DNA from: Pyrenula massariospora | Taxonomy: Eukaryota > Ascomycota > Eurotiomycetes > Pyrenulales > Pyrenulaceae | Direction: 5' to 3' | Length of the DNA stretch: 64,000 bases | NCBI GenBank assembly: GCA_021030905.1 | Contig: JAGFMI010000017.1 | Coordinates: forward strand, 372,001-436,000 | In this document: one piece after another, positions 41,780 to 52,738 of the stretch | Layout of the letters: each line of letters begins with the position of its first letter | Position numbering within the stretch: position 1 is the stretch's first letter | Made by a program: the position numbers and the translations under genes | Notes under the pieces: generated by a model | Told to the model about the DNA's origin: nothing | Databases searched by the model: none | Seen by the model: only the letters and a program-made list of their open reading frames with translations

Positions 41780-44700
41780 ATGTCGTTTGGGTTTAACTCG
41801 ACCGGCTTTGGGTCGAACCAGAACCAGAACCAGAATTCTGGGTCGACCTTTACGGGCTTCGGCGGCAACAACAATAATAACAATTCTGGAGGTGAGCTAA
41901 GATACAATTTTCTATGGGCGAATTTGGCGCTTCCCAGACCCTGCGCATATGCTCCGTCACGGGCGTTGATTAACTCGGTCTTTGCGACATCTAGGCGCAT
42001 TTGGCTCGTCAAACACTAGCGGTGGTCTTTTCGGCAACCAAAACTCTTTAACGCAGAGCAATCCGTTTCAATCAGGATTTGGAAGCACTTCTAGTGGAGG
42101 TACGCAACAAATGGGTCACACTCACGATCTTTTTGAATGGAATCCTCAGTCAGACCATCTAGCGCTTCGGACGAGCTCCCAAGCGCTTGAATGAACTGAC
42201 ATGAAGTCAAAAGCCATTTAATACTTTCGATATAATGAAACTAACTCGGATTCTCGACAGGTGGTTTCGGTTCCAACACAGGTACCAGCAATTCTTTGTT
42301 CGGCAACAAGACAGGTTTCGGTGCCAGTTCAGGCGCGCCACTATTTGGAAACACCGTAACAAGCTCGGCTCCTGCTGGAAGCTCGACATTTGGAACCTTC
42401 GGCGGTTCCAGTACTGGCGGCGGCTTTGGAAGCACCAATGCAAATACATCCGGCGGGCTTTTCGGCAACAAGCCTACAGGAGGCTTTGGAAATGCGGCAA
42501 CGAATACCTCCACGGGTTTTGGAGGTGGCTTCGGCAACACTTCTGGCTCTGGTGGCTTTGGGAGCGGCACAGCTCTGAGTGCTGGCAATGTACCTGCCAG
42601 CAACGGGACGGGCGACGTGCCTTTCAATCCCTATGTGGAAAAAGAAAGCAATGCACAAAGCTCCATCAGCAATCATTTCCAAACAATCACAATGCAGCAG
42701 CCTTACCAAAAGTACTCTCAAGAAGAACTGAGACTCGCAGACTATAACAAAGGCCAAAAATACGGTAGCACAGGAGGCGGCTTCGGGCAAGGTTCTGGTT
42801 TCGGTGGTTTCGGCTCCAACTCCGGTACATCGAACAGCGGCACCTTGTTTGGATCACAAAACAATACGACTTCATTTGGTAACTCGAGTTCAACTGCCTT
42901 TGGTGGCTCGTCTAACACTGGTGGGGGTTTTGGGTCTAATACCGGCGGTGGTCTGTTCACTCAACAGAAACCCGCCGGCTCTGGCCTCTTTGGCCAACAG
43001 TCATCCGGTACTAACTCAGGAGGTCTATTTGGGACAAGTGGGACAAACACTGGAGGGTTTGGTGGCTTTGGTAGCAACGCGAATAACAACCAACCCACCA
43101 CCTCATTCGGACAAAATAGTCCGAAACCCGGAGGACTGTTCGGGAGCACCAGCAACACGAGCACTGGCACGAACCTTTTTGGCCAGAATCAGCCTTCTAA
43201 TAATACTAGTGGTGGTCTATTTGGGTCTAATACTAACTCTAACACCAATACGACTGGATCAGGTGGCTTGTTCGGGCAGCCAAATACCAACTCTAGTGGC
43301 GGGTTCGGTGGTTTTGGACAGCAACCCCAGAATCAGCCGAATAAGCCTGGAGGCAACCTATTTGGCAGCTTGAATACGTCCACCAGTCAACCTTCTGGCG
43401 GCCTCTTTGGCAGCAATAACAACAATTCCAACGCATCTGGCACTGGTGGCCTATTTGGCAGCAACAATGCGTCAAATATCTCTGGCGGCGGTGGCCTATT
43501 TAGCTCTGCAAACAACGCCAACCAGCCGAAACCAGGTGGCCTGTTTGGTTCTGGGTCCAACGACGCTCCAAAACCAGGCGGACTATTTGGAGGCGGCACC
43601 TCGAACACAGGCACGGGATTTGGAGGATTTGGGAACAATCAAACTCAAGCCCAAAGCGGAGGTAGTCTCTTTGGTGGTGCCCAAACCAATAACAATCAGC
43701 AACAAGGTGGCGGACTATTTGGCGGAACCAGCAACACTGGAGGCTCTTCCCTTTTTGGGTCGGCCCAAAACAAAGGCGGGTCACTGTTTGGAGGCAATAC
43801 TCAGAGCCAGCCACAGAACAATTCACTTTTCGGCTCACAGAACAATAGCAGCAGTCTATTTGGAACCCCGCAGAATCAACAAAATAATCAGCAGCCCCAG
43901 ACCCTTCATTCCTCCCTTCTTGATGGGAACCCTTATGGACAATCTTCCATATGGAGTGGCCTTCCACCGGCGACAGCTCAAAATTCTGGGCCACTCGTGA
44001 CTCCACTATCTGCTAGCCAGCGTCTGAAAGAGCGTTCAGCGCAGCCCACCTTCAAATTCACTCCGTTATCTGCTTCCAGATTCATGACTCCTCCGAAGCG
44101 TACTGGGTATGGTTTCTCGTATTCGACTTATGGCAGCCCGTCAAGTGCTTCCAGTACTCCAGGAGGTGGTTCTCTGACAAGCAGTATGTACGGCAAACAG
44201 TTTTCTGGTGGAAGCTTTGGCAGGTCAATGGGAAAGAGCTTCTCGGCAAGCAACCTCCGCCAGCAATACAGTGCAGATGGTGACAGTGTCTTAGCTCCTG
44301 GCGCTTTCACTCCAAGCTCCTCGAGATACTCTAGTGGAAGTATTCGCCGACTGACAATTGACCGCAATTTGCGGACCGAGAGCCTGCTAACTCCGCGTGC
44401 TTTGCCTGCACCTGCGCCGGTAACAAATGGAGTTCCCAACAGCGCGACCAATGGTGTGGGAGAATCGGCACCGACCGCTTCAGGCGCACTGAAAGACCGA
44501 CGCGTTAGTTTCGCTGGAGACACAACGGGTGGAGAAGACGGTCACTCCTTGAATGGTACTAACGGCGCCCTGGTTCGCACTGACGACGAAAACTCTCCAC
44601 CAACGGATTCCCGGGATGGTACTAACGGTGTCGTCAACGGCGCTGTAGACCAGAGTCGCGGAAAAGAGCTTGCTGTCGTTCCTGAAGACCAAGAGACAGA

Positions 44701-47700
44701 GTCGATTGCTTCGAAGATGAAGTTACCAAGAGATGCCCCTGCTGCTCCGGATCAGAAGGAGGGCGCGTATTATATGAAACCTTCTCGCGAGGAACTTCGC
44801 AAATTGCCCCGCGAGCGGCTTCAGCATTTCAGCGGGTTCAAGATCGGCCGCCAAGGTTGTGGAGAGATCCGATTTGACCATGAGGTGGATCTCACTACCG
44901 TACCTCTAGATGACCTCTGGGATAAGATTGTTGTGATCCACATCCGATCAATCACTGTCTACCCAGACTCTGCCACCAAACCACCGGTAGGCAAAGGCTT
45001 GAATGTGCCTTCCACAATCAGCATGGAAAATTCCTGGCCGCGAAATCGCCGCGGTCCCTCCCCGGCCATCAGCGGACCAGGCTACGAACGACACATCCGG
45101 CGATTGAAGCGACTTACAAATTGCAATTTCATTAGTTACGATGATCAAACTGGTATTTGGACCTTCTCCGTTCCCCACTACACTACTTACGACCTCGATT
45201 ATGACGATGAAGATGATGAAGCCCTTGATAGTCCACTAAGCTCAGCGCCAAATACTTCGACTTTGGATGCTACACTGGCAGACTCTGCCATGGATGTGGA
45301 TGAACAAGAGTCTAGCCTTGAGGATGACACTTTCGGCTATAAGAAGTCTCTCCCAGGTGCTTTCGGAAAACAGTCAGAATATCATCAGCAAGATTCATTC
45401 TTGGGTGATGGCTCTGCGGCCGAGGATAGTGAATCGGTCGGCTCAGAAGTTGACATGAGCATGGCGGGATCATTCCCTGCAGAGATGCGTCCTGTTGAAC
45501 CTTCACCTGTGAAAACGAATGTGGAGAATACACCTGGAAGGCACCTACTTGACCTGGATGGAGATTGGGCCGATCAACTCCGGAGGACCATCAGCCCACG
45601 TAAGCAAGATCGACAGGCATTGCGCGAAGCACAGGGACGGGTTTTGGCAGATCGTGACTTTGGAGCAACTGAGAAACAGACTGCGAATCAGGAATTTCGG
45701 ACCAGTATTGACGTGATGAATTCGCTCTTTGGAAAGCATGAGGAACGGCGGCACGCGACTAAGAAGCAAGGGATGGCCGGGAAAGGTTTTGAGGTGTGAT
45801 CCCTTCCAGCGTTTGATTATTTGACTTGCAGTATATAGGTAGATAGTGAAAGCAATGCTAAACATATTGTGTTGCTATTAGTGGCCCTATCCTAAACGCC
45901 CAAAGACCTTCGATTCCAGTACCAGTGAAATGAACCCAGACGATCTGCAATGGCATTCTACCTTCAAGCCCAGGTGGAGCAATAGAAACAGCCTCCTTCA
46001 TGCTCGAAATGCCCGATCAAAGCCTCATCCTCCTCAACCCTGGGACTGGACAGACGAGGCCATTTTAATTGGACCTGAAGGTGATCTCGGTGAGGCTTCT
46101 CTTGGTGGAGATAATGAGGTATCTTGGGCTTGCTGTGTATGGGTTTGAACCGCGCTGACAACTCACAGGAATACAAACAATTCGTCGAATCCTGGCAACA
46201 CACCTCCATCTCTGTCGTCGACGAAGTTCCATCCGCTCAACTCAAAAAACTACCCTTCATGAGCTATATGAAGCAATTCGAGAAGCAAGCTCGTGCTGGT
46301 GCAACCCTCCTCGACGCCCGAATCTATGGCGTAGCGCACATTCTCTTTGACGAGTACGAAGACCACTGGACGACGGGTCTGACTCCCCAGCAACGCCAGC
46401 AATACCGGCATCGCATCGTTAAAGACCGCTTTACCGAGCTCTGGAAACTGCTCATCCAAGAACGACAGATTCTTGAAAGAAAAGGTCCACATCAAAAGGA
46501 AGAGCGCGCCATCGACCTCCTGACCATCAACGACGTAAAAGGTGCCTGCAATGTCCTCACGCAAAACAAAGATCTCCACCTCGCGACTCTCATTGCCCAA
46601 CTTGGCAAAACATCGCCAGCATTCAAAAAATCGATGCGCGAGCAGCTTGAAGCATGGACCGCCCAACGTATAACCTCGGAAATGATCGACCCCATCCGCG
46701 CTCTCTACACTATCCTCTCAGGCAATACCACAATCGTCGACGGCAATTCTTCCTCCTCCCCTGCTCCCGAAGACAGAGCGTCCACCTTCTCCATCTCAGA
46801 GAGATTCGACTTGAACTGGATGCAAGCCTTCGGTCTCTACCTCTGGTACGGGATCTCCGAGAACGACCCCATCGACCTCGCAATCCGCAACTACGCCTCC
46901 AAACTCGCAACCGGGGAAGAATCCGCCGTCCCAGACGCCGACCAACGAACCGTCTCCGGAACCGAGAGCCCATACTGGACCATCATGAAACTTTACGCCG
47001 CCTCCTCCTCTTCTTCATCACCCCTCGACGACAGCCACGTCACCCTCCCGCAATCCCTCGCCCCCCTCGCCCCCCCCTTCAACACCCGCTTCGTCTTCCT
47101 CCTCCACCACGCCCTCGCCGCCCACCTCCCCACCGTCCCCCTCGACACCGCGCGCGCCGACCAACTCGCGCTAGACTTCGCCTTCCAGCTCGCCGCCGCC
47201 CGCTACCCCGTCGGCGCCCTCTTCCCCCTCCTCTTCCTCTCCGACCCCGTCCACCGCGAGTCGTTGATCCGTGAGCACCTACACCGGTGGGCGGGGCAGC
47301 TGCCGAACCCACCGTCGGGTTCTACGCCGAGGAAAAACAACAACGAGGAGGTTGGTGCGGGGCACGATCTCGCCGCGACGTGGAACACGCTAACGCAGAT
47401 GTTGCGCGTCCCTGAACCGTGGGTCTACGAAGCCAAAGCGGCGTACGCGCGCGCCGTGGGCCGGGCGGATAGTGAGCTCATGTTCCTCCTCAAAGGCGCG
47501 TTGTGGGCGGAGGCGCACGAGTGTCTAGTCAAGCGCGTGGGGCCACGGGCGGTGGTTGACGGGGATGCCAAGGGGATTGCGACGGTGGGGCGGGTAGTGT
47601 CGGAGTTTGGGGGACGGATGAAGGGTAGTGTAGGGGTGGGGGAGTGGGAAGTGGGAGGGCAGGTTTTGGGGGATTTTGCGGGGTGTGTGGAGGGTGATGA

Positions 47701-48085
47701 GAAGGGGAAGGGGGTTGATGGGGAGGGGTTGGGGAGGCTGGTTAGGGGGTTGGGGGAGAGGGAGAGGAGGAGGAGGGGGGCGGCGGCGGCGTCTGCTACT
47801 GAGGGGAGGACGGAGGGTGGGAAGGGGAGTGTGTTGGCGGGGGGGATCGAGGAGTTGGAGGAGAGGGTTGCGCTGAAGGAGATGGGGAGGAGGGCGGCGG
47901 GGTGGGCGCTGAAGGCGGCCGTGAAGGATGTAAGTCATTTTCTGACATGGTCCTTTAAGTGAGGAGTTGCTAACCTTGTGCAGGTACCGAAAAAAGAAAT
48001 CCTTCAGCTACCGCTTACGAGCGATGTGCGGTTGCGTGTAGGCAGGCGGATGGGCGGGAGCGCTGTTGCGGCGGCGGCGAGGTAG
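41780..48085 (+). CDS. nup98: nucleoporin NUP98-NUP96 precursor (Nup145 type)
   Basis: Six exons: 41780-41891, 41995-42099, 42261-45793, 45882-46118, 46169-47929 and 47984-48085; phases agree throughout, giving about 1949 residues. The join at 45793/45882 is the least certain. Residues 1 to about 560 are FG, GLFG and FGG repeats. The Gle2/Rae1-binding (GLEBS) segment, with QKYSQEELRLADYNKGQKYG, lies at about 206-241. The autoproteolytic domain (from about 908) ends at H1045-Y1046-T1047, where self-cleavage should release the N-terminal FG nucleoporin from the C-terminal Nup96. Nup96 joins the Y-complex scaffold of the nuclear pore; FKPRWSNRNSLLHAR and the helical region from exon 5 match it. 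Exon 5 is C-rich near 46970-47260 and G-rich from 47560-47880. Confidence 0.93.
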
Positions 48086-48886
48086 CCACCATTTGCGATA
48101 GTGTAGGATGGCTTGGTTGCTGAGAATATAATAGCGGTCGAAGGTAGCTATGGGCTGGGATGCAAGTGGTTCGTGAAATGAGATTGAACTGAGCTTAGCT
48201 TCGGTTGGCTTGGGTTAGTGTTGGTTCATATGGATTTAATTGTGTACAAAAGTTTCGAGAAGAGCGCGCGCGTGTATGCGCGACGTGAGAGATACAGTAC
48301 CCATTCCTTCCTTTTTTCCGCCAGTCTAAATCAGTTAAACGCCATGTATATCATACATCGATATCCACACCATACACTCTCGATTGCTTTCGATGGAGGT
48401 ACTGAGGTGGGAGAAGGTAGATGCGCCGTATATACATGGATATGTAATCTATGTGTTTATTAGAGGTTATATCTATACTAAACGTAATATTGTCAAACGA
48501 TGGCGGGGCAGGCTAAAACTAGCATCTATTAAATGCCTGTATAAAACTATATAGAGGTATCCGAGTATACAATTTTCTACCCCTGCTCGGCATACCTACC
48601 CTGCTCGACAAATATCTAATGTGGGATGTGAGATGTGGGGTTTTGCGAAAGGGCGCTTGACTCCAATTTCTCAGCTATACTCATTCGCCAATTGATACTG
48701 ATGCGACCATGCTGACCCGTATGGTCGCACAAAGCCTATCTAGTCAATGTACGATGATGTCACTTCTACGACCTCCAGACAGAGAGGAGGGAAGAGGAGA
48801 GGAGAGATACCATCGCGTGAAACCATTGCACCATAGCATCTTTCTGTGACTTTGAGTATTTCGATCTGTCAATTGCCGCCACCATC
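48086..48886. other. intergenic, no gene seen
   Basis: About 800 bp; AT-rich in 48440-48600, and a purine-rich stretch at 48776-48810 lies before the HET gene. No gene is supported. It probably holds the 3' end of the nucleoporin transcript and the HET promoter. Confidence 0.5.
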
Positions 48887-51491
48887 ATGTCTCGCTGGCA
48901 CAAGGCGTTCTGCCAGGAGCCTGACATTTTTGTCGAGGGCGAAATTGTACGATGCCGCGCCTGTGACAGCGCTCCACCATTGGAGGAGCTCATAGCTCAA
49001 CAATCAATGCAGAGTGCGCCTTGGGATACTCCACCCGACGAACCGTCCGGGAAGATGGACCTCTACTGGCCCCCTAGTGTCCCATATAAACGCGAGACAG
49101 GTGCTCAACCGAAGATAGACGTAAGTTCGGAAAACAGGTTCTCCTGCCAAGGCAGATCAAGCTAATGTTCGGAAGCAAACGAACACGCTTTCCTCGTCAT
49201 TAAAGTCTCAATCCCCAGAACGATCGCCGATTTACGAGCTTGACCTCAACGCAAACCAATTGCGTCTTCTGTATCTACCAGAAGTGGATAATACTGACCG
49301 TCCCATCCACGTATCGCTGGCGACCTACCCTCATGAGGTCTGTCCAGACTACGAGGCCGTTTCTTATGCCTGGGGAGGTGAGGATGGGGACAACAGGCGC
49401 TACTGTCCAGTATATATCGGCGAATACTGGGACGTATCATTACAGACAAAGAATTGTTGGTCCATGCTGAAATATCTGCGTCACAAAGTGGGTATTCGAT
49501 TTGTGTGGGTTGATGCCATTTGTATCAACCAACGCAACTTTGCTGAGAGGGAATCGCAAGTAGCCAAGATTGGTGTTATTTATCAACGTTGCTTACGGGT
49601 GGTTGTCTATCTCGGGATGGACATCGTGCAGGCCAATTTCGACGATCGATCAGTGCTACCATATCGGCATAGCCTTGATAAGATCGATGAGGTTCTGTGT
49701 TCCTCGACGATCGACTTGCGCAAGATACTTGGATTTAGATATTTCAGCCGCGTGTGGATCATCCAGGAGCTTCTCCTTGCTCCGTCAATAATAATTCCAA
49801 TGTACGGCATGGAATTTTACATAGGAAGCCTAACAATGAAACGACTCACTAGATCCCAGCCGGAGTGGAATTGGGATTCAACGCAAGCGCCATGGATGCA
49901 ATTTATCACCAACGGGGTCTCATTTCTTCAAAATGACGCGTTCGAAATGCTGCGGCTCACGTGGAAGTCCAAGGCGACAGACTCCCGTGATAGAATCTTT
50001 GGATTACTTGGACTGAGTGTTGATGACAGAATAACTCAAGCCTTACGACCAAATTACTCTATATCGGCTTTGCATACATACATTGGCGTACTAGCGCATG
50101 CTCTGATTAATCTGCAAAGAGTTGAGGTTCTGACAAATGCATCTGGACACACTGCGCCTCGCTTCTTTCCATCATGGTTGCCAGATTGGCGTAGTGAAGC
50201 TGGATTGGAAGGGCTCTCATACTTCACAACTATTGAGATAACGAAATATCAGGAAAAGCTAAGGGACAGCTGGAATGCTTCTAACGGACGGAGTTACGTC
50301 GCAACTGATATCTATGCATATAATTTCTCTAATCGGCTAAACAAAGCATTCTGCTCTGACATCGTATGGCATACTGACGCGTGCGTAGATTCCACATCTG
50401 CAGCGCTCTCGATCTATTTAATTCACTTTTTGAAGATCTCATCTACGCCCAGGAAGCTTGAAGAACTCAAGACAGAGGATGGAAATTTTAATGGAAAGAT
50501 GTTCGAGATACGCACCCCAAATTGTGGGTTATACTTTAGCATGACAAATTCATCTTTCGATTCCGTATCTGTGTCTGAACCAATAGACCTCTTTGTCCTG
50601 TGGGGTCCCTCGGAAGATGTCTTGCTCTTTATGAGAGAGACTGAAATTGAAGGCACATACACCCTGGTCCAGTGTTGTCTCTGCAAAAGTTTGTTTTTGA
50701 TTCATCCTGAACCTATCGGCAGCTATAGGAAGATGTGGATAAACATACGTAGAAACCTGAACTATGTCATTCAGGAAGTTACTCAAGAGCTTGGAGATCT
50801 CGCCAAAAAGTCGATGCAGCAGATTGAACGCGAAAATATGCCACACGCTGGACACTATGAGACATCGATAATATCGGCACTCGAGTCGTTGGGTCAAAAC
50901 CCTACCTCCCGAAATATGTTGCCACTCATCCAAGCCATCATCACCGCTCAAAAGCAGGCGCGTTCTGGCAGCGTTGATTCGTACCTTTTATTCCTTGGAG
51001 AGCACTATCCTGATTTGCAAGTATACATGAAGAGAGCTATGAACTCAATTCCGAGCGGAGAATATGAGACACTTGAAATTCATAAGAGGATTGCCCCAGA
51101 AGATTGGGGTAGCACCTTGGAATCTCCAGCTATTTTTGGTCCTGATTATCTCGACAAAATTCATTGGAGATGGAAATTTGAAACTTTAGCTGAGGACTCG
51201 TTCTTCGATATGTGGCAACCCTGTGACGTGGGGTTTTCGAGACGACAGTTCTCTCGTCCCATCATCGTACAGTACATCACAAGTCTCGAGTTTGTGTCGG
51301 ACCTTACGCCTTGTTATTTACTGTCTCGACTGAGCCCTTGGGTGCCCTATACTGGTGAAGAGGAATTAGCCATGGTTATGCGCGGCCCAAAGTTCGAGGA
51401 TAATTTCTACCCTCTTGCTATTGACTGGCAAGAGGACGTTGCAAAGGAGTTCAAGATAGAGCAGAGGATACGACGGGTGAACATTGTGTGA
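48887..51491 (+). CDS. HET-domain protein (heterokaryon incompatibility family)
   Basis: Two exons: 48887-49120 and 49176-51491, with a 55-bp intron (GTAAGT...GGAAG, phase 0), 849 residues. The N-terminus has WHKAFCQEPDIF and CRACDSAPPLEELI, the Cys-bearing lead-in seen in many HET proteins. The HET domain has YEAVSYAWGG (about 137-146), RFVWVDAICINQ (about 186-197), VAKIGVIYQRCLRVVVYLG, and DSRDRIFGLLGL (about 347-358). HET domains act in the cytoplasm in non-self recognition and can trigger cell death when activated. The long C-terminal part (about 450 residues) has no recognised repeat or NACHT-like motif, so what it senses is not known. The acceptor AAG is not the favoured CAG, but the frame joins exactly. 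Confidence 0.9.
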
Positions 51492-51576
51492 AGAAAACAC
51501 AAACTGTTCCGGCATGGGAGAAATCTTACAAAGGCTAGCGCTGGGCCTCGTCCCCAAGTTCATCCGCTATCAAAGC

Positions 51577-51723
51577 ATTGATGAGCGCTCAAATTTCCAA
51601 ATACTATGAGGGCCTACTTTCCCAAATACTATAAAACCCTATTTTGCAAACATTATGAAAACCTACTTTCCAAATACTCTGATGACCCACTTTCTATATT
51701 CTGTGAGGACCTCAGTAATTCTT
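51577..51723 (+). repeat. diverged tandem repeat, unit about 24 bp
   Basis: Five or six imperfect copies of a 24-25-bp unit of the form A-CTATGA-R-RCCTACTTTCCAAAT (starts near 51577, 51603, 51628, 51652, 51676, 51700). The phase is kept while single bases differ. The last unit runs into the dispersed repeat, which suggests that the minisatellite is the end or edge of that element. Confidence 0.65.
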
Positions 51724-51900
51724 TTCCATCCCGGGATACGCTTATCGCGAAGCAGCTGCCTGTATTCAGCCCTCCACGCGGATCCCTTTACATACAGAGG
51801 AGCGGAGCGACATTATGCATCAAACTACCTCTACACAAAGTGCATAACCAAGCCATCGAGGCCTTTACAACCCCCTTCCGCATCACCGTGATGCCCGGAG
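51705..51900 (+). repeat. dispersed repeat, copy B
   Basis: Counterpart of 20346-20534, 31 kb away and in the same orientation. It shares GACCTCAGTAATTCTTT, AGCTGCCT, GGAG.GGAGCGAC and GAGGCCTT in the same order and spacing. This copy keeps more G and C, so it is closer to the unmutated form. It continues from the minisatellite on its left. The family is unknown and no protein is encoded in common. Confidence 0.75.
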
Positions 51901-52573
51901 AGTCTGCTTTACCCGATAGATAATCGACAGTGCCTTGTCGGGCTGGTGTTACATTCTACTCGCGGAATCGTGCAGCTGAAGATGATAAGTTAGGACGGCA
52001 TGAGGGTATCATAGCGCCCGGCATAATCGTGTAGAGCTGTTTGGCTACAGACACCCGGATAGCTGGCGAGATATCTGTGCAGAGGGCGGATTGAGATGAT
52101 GATGCGCGATGGGGTGATGTGTGGATTAGCGCATAGGTGGTGTAATATTTGGTATGGTAATTGAACTAAAGCTCGTGATCTGCGGTAGTCTGCGGAGGGG
52201 AGTTACTACGCCGCAGCAACAGCTAAGTCTTTATATTTACGATCCTGAAGTGCTTCACACAACTAGACCGCTCGTCAGGTAGTTTCTCCCCCCGACGAAT
52301 ATCTACCCACCTGAGCCGGTCTGGGTGTTTCTGCATCGCTCCAATTATCCTCTATCTATCCCTCCTTCGTTCACACTTTCCTTTTCTTTATCCCTTTCTA
52401 GCTTCCATTGATATTTTCTTCTCGAGTTTCGATGTTTAGAGCCAGCGTCCGGTCAAAGAGCCGGTCTGACAAAGGCTAAATTGAACGTTCTGTAGGTGCG
52501 TGGTATTACATTCGGCCGACCTTGCTTAACGCCGGCTTCGGACAGGTCTCGTTAACATATCCCTTACAGTATC

Positions 52574-52686
52574 ATAAATGTCGACTGTTTCTTAAGGTCA
52601 ATGACGGTATTGCCATCTCTCGACGCTGATCATGACGGGGAAGACGGCAATGCTGTCATTAGCCCCAAAAGACCGTCGACATTTAT
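52574..52686. repeat. foldback element (hairpin) with arms of about 45 bp
   Basis: Left arm 52574-52618 starts ATAAATGTCGAC and right arm 52639-52686 ends GTCGACATTTAT. The arms are imperfect reverse complements over their length (also AATGAC.G.ATTGCC against GGCAAT.C.GTCATT), with a loop of about 20 bp. The perfect outer 12 bp and worse inner match fit a miniature inverted-repeat element more than a simple terminator. No target-site duplication is clear. It sits 53 bp beyond the stop of the minus-strand gene 52739-54623, so it may fold in that gene's 3' end. Confidence 0.7.
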
Positions 52687-52738
52687 AACATCTTACTAGC
52701 TAGATCTTACTCATCGCTGAGATTCAGGTCATGTTCCT

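Larger units (their letters stand above)
51492..52573. other. repeat-bearing intergenic region
   Basis: Contains a minisatellite (51577-51723) and a dispersed repeat copy (51705-51900). From 51900 to 52573 no gene is seen; the frame at 51606-51923 is made of repeat sequence and is not treated as a gene. Confidence 0.55.

Noticed and set aside
42235-43373. Alternative frames in the FG-repeat region
   Set aside because: Repeats in the true FG frame keep other frames open; the translations are not FG-type and have no start or splice support.
46654-47938. Arg/Pro-rich frames on both strands over the NUP96 exon
   Set aside because: They come from the C-rich and G-rich codon use of the true gene; the NUP96 frame has intact splice joints and family motifs.
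51606-51923. 105-codon plus-strand frame
   Set aside because: It consists of the minisatellite and the dispersed repeat, and the other repeat copy does not keep the frame.
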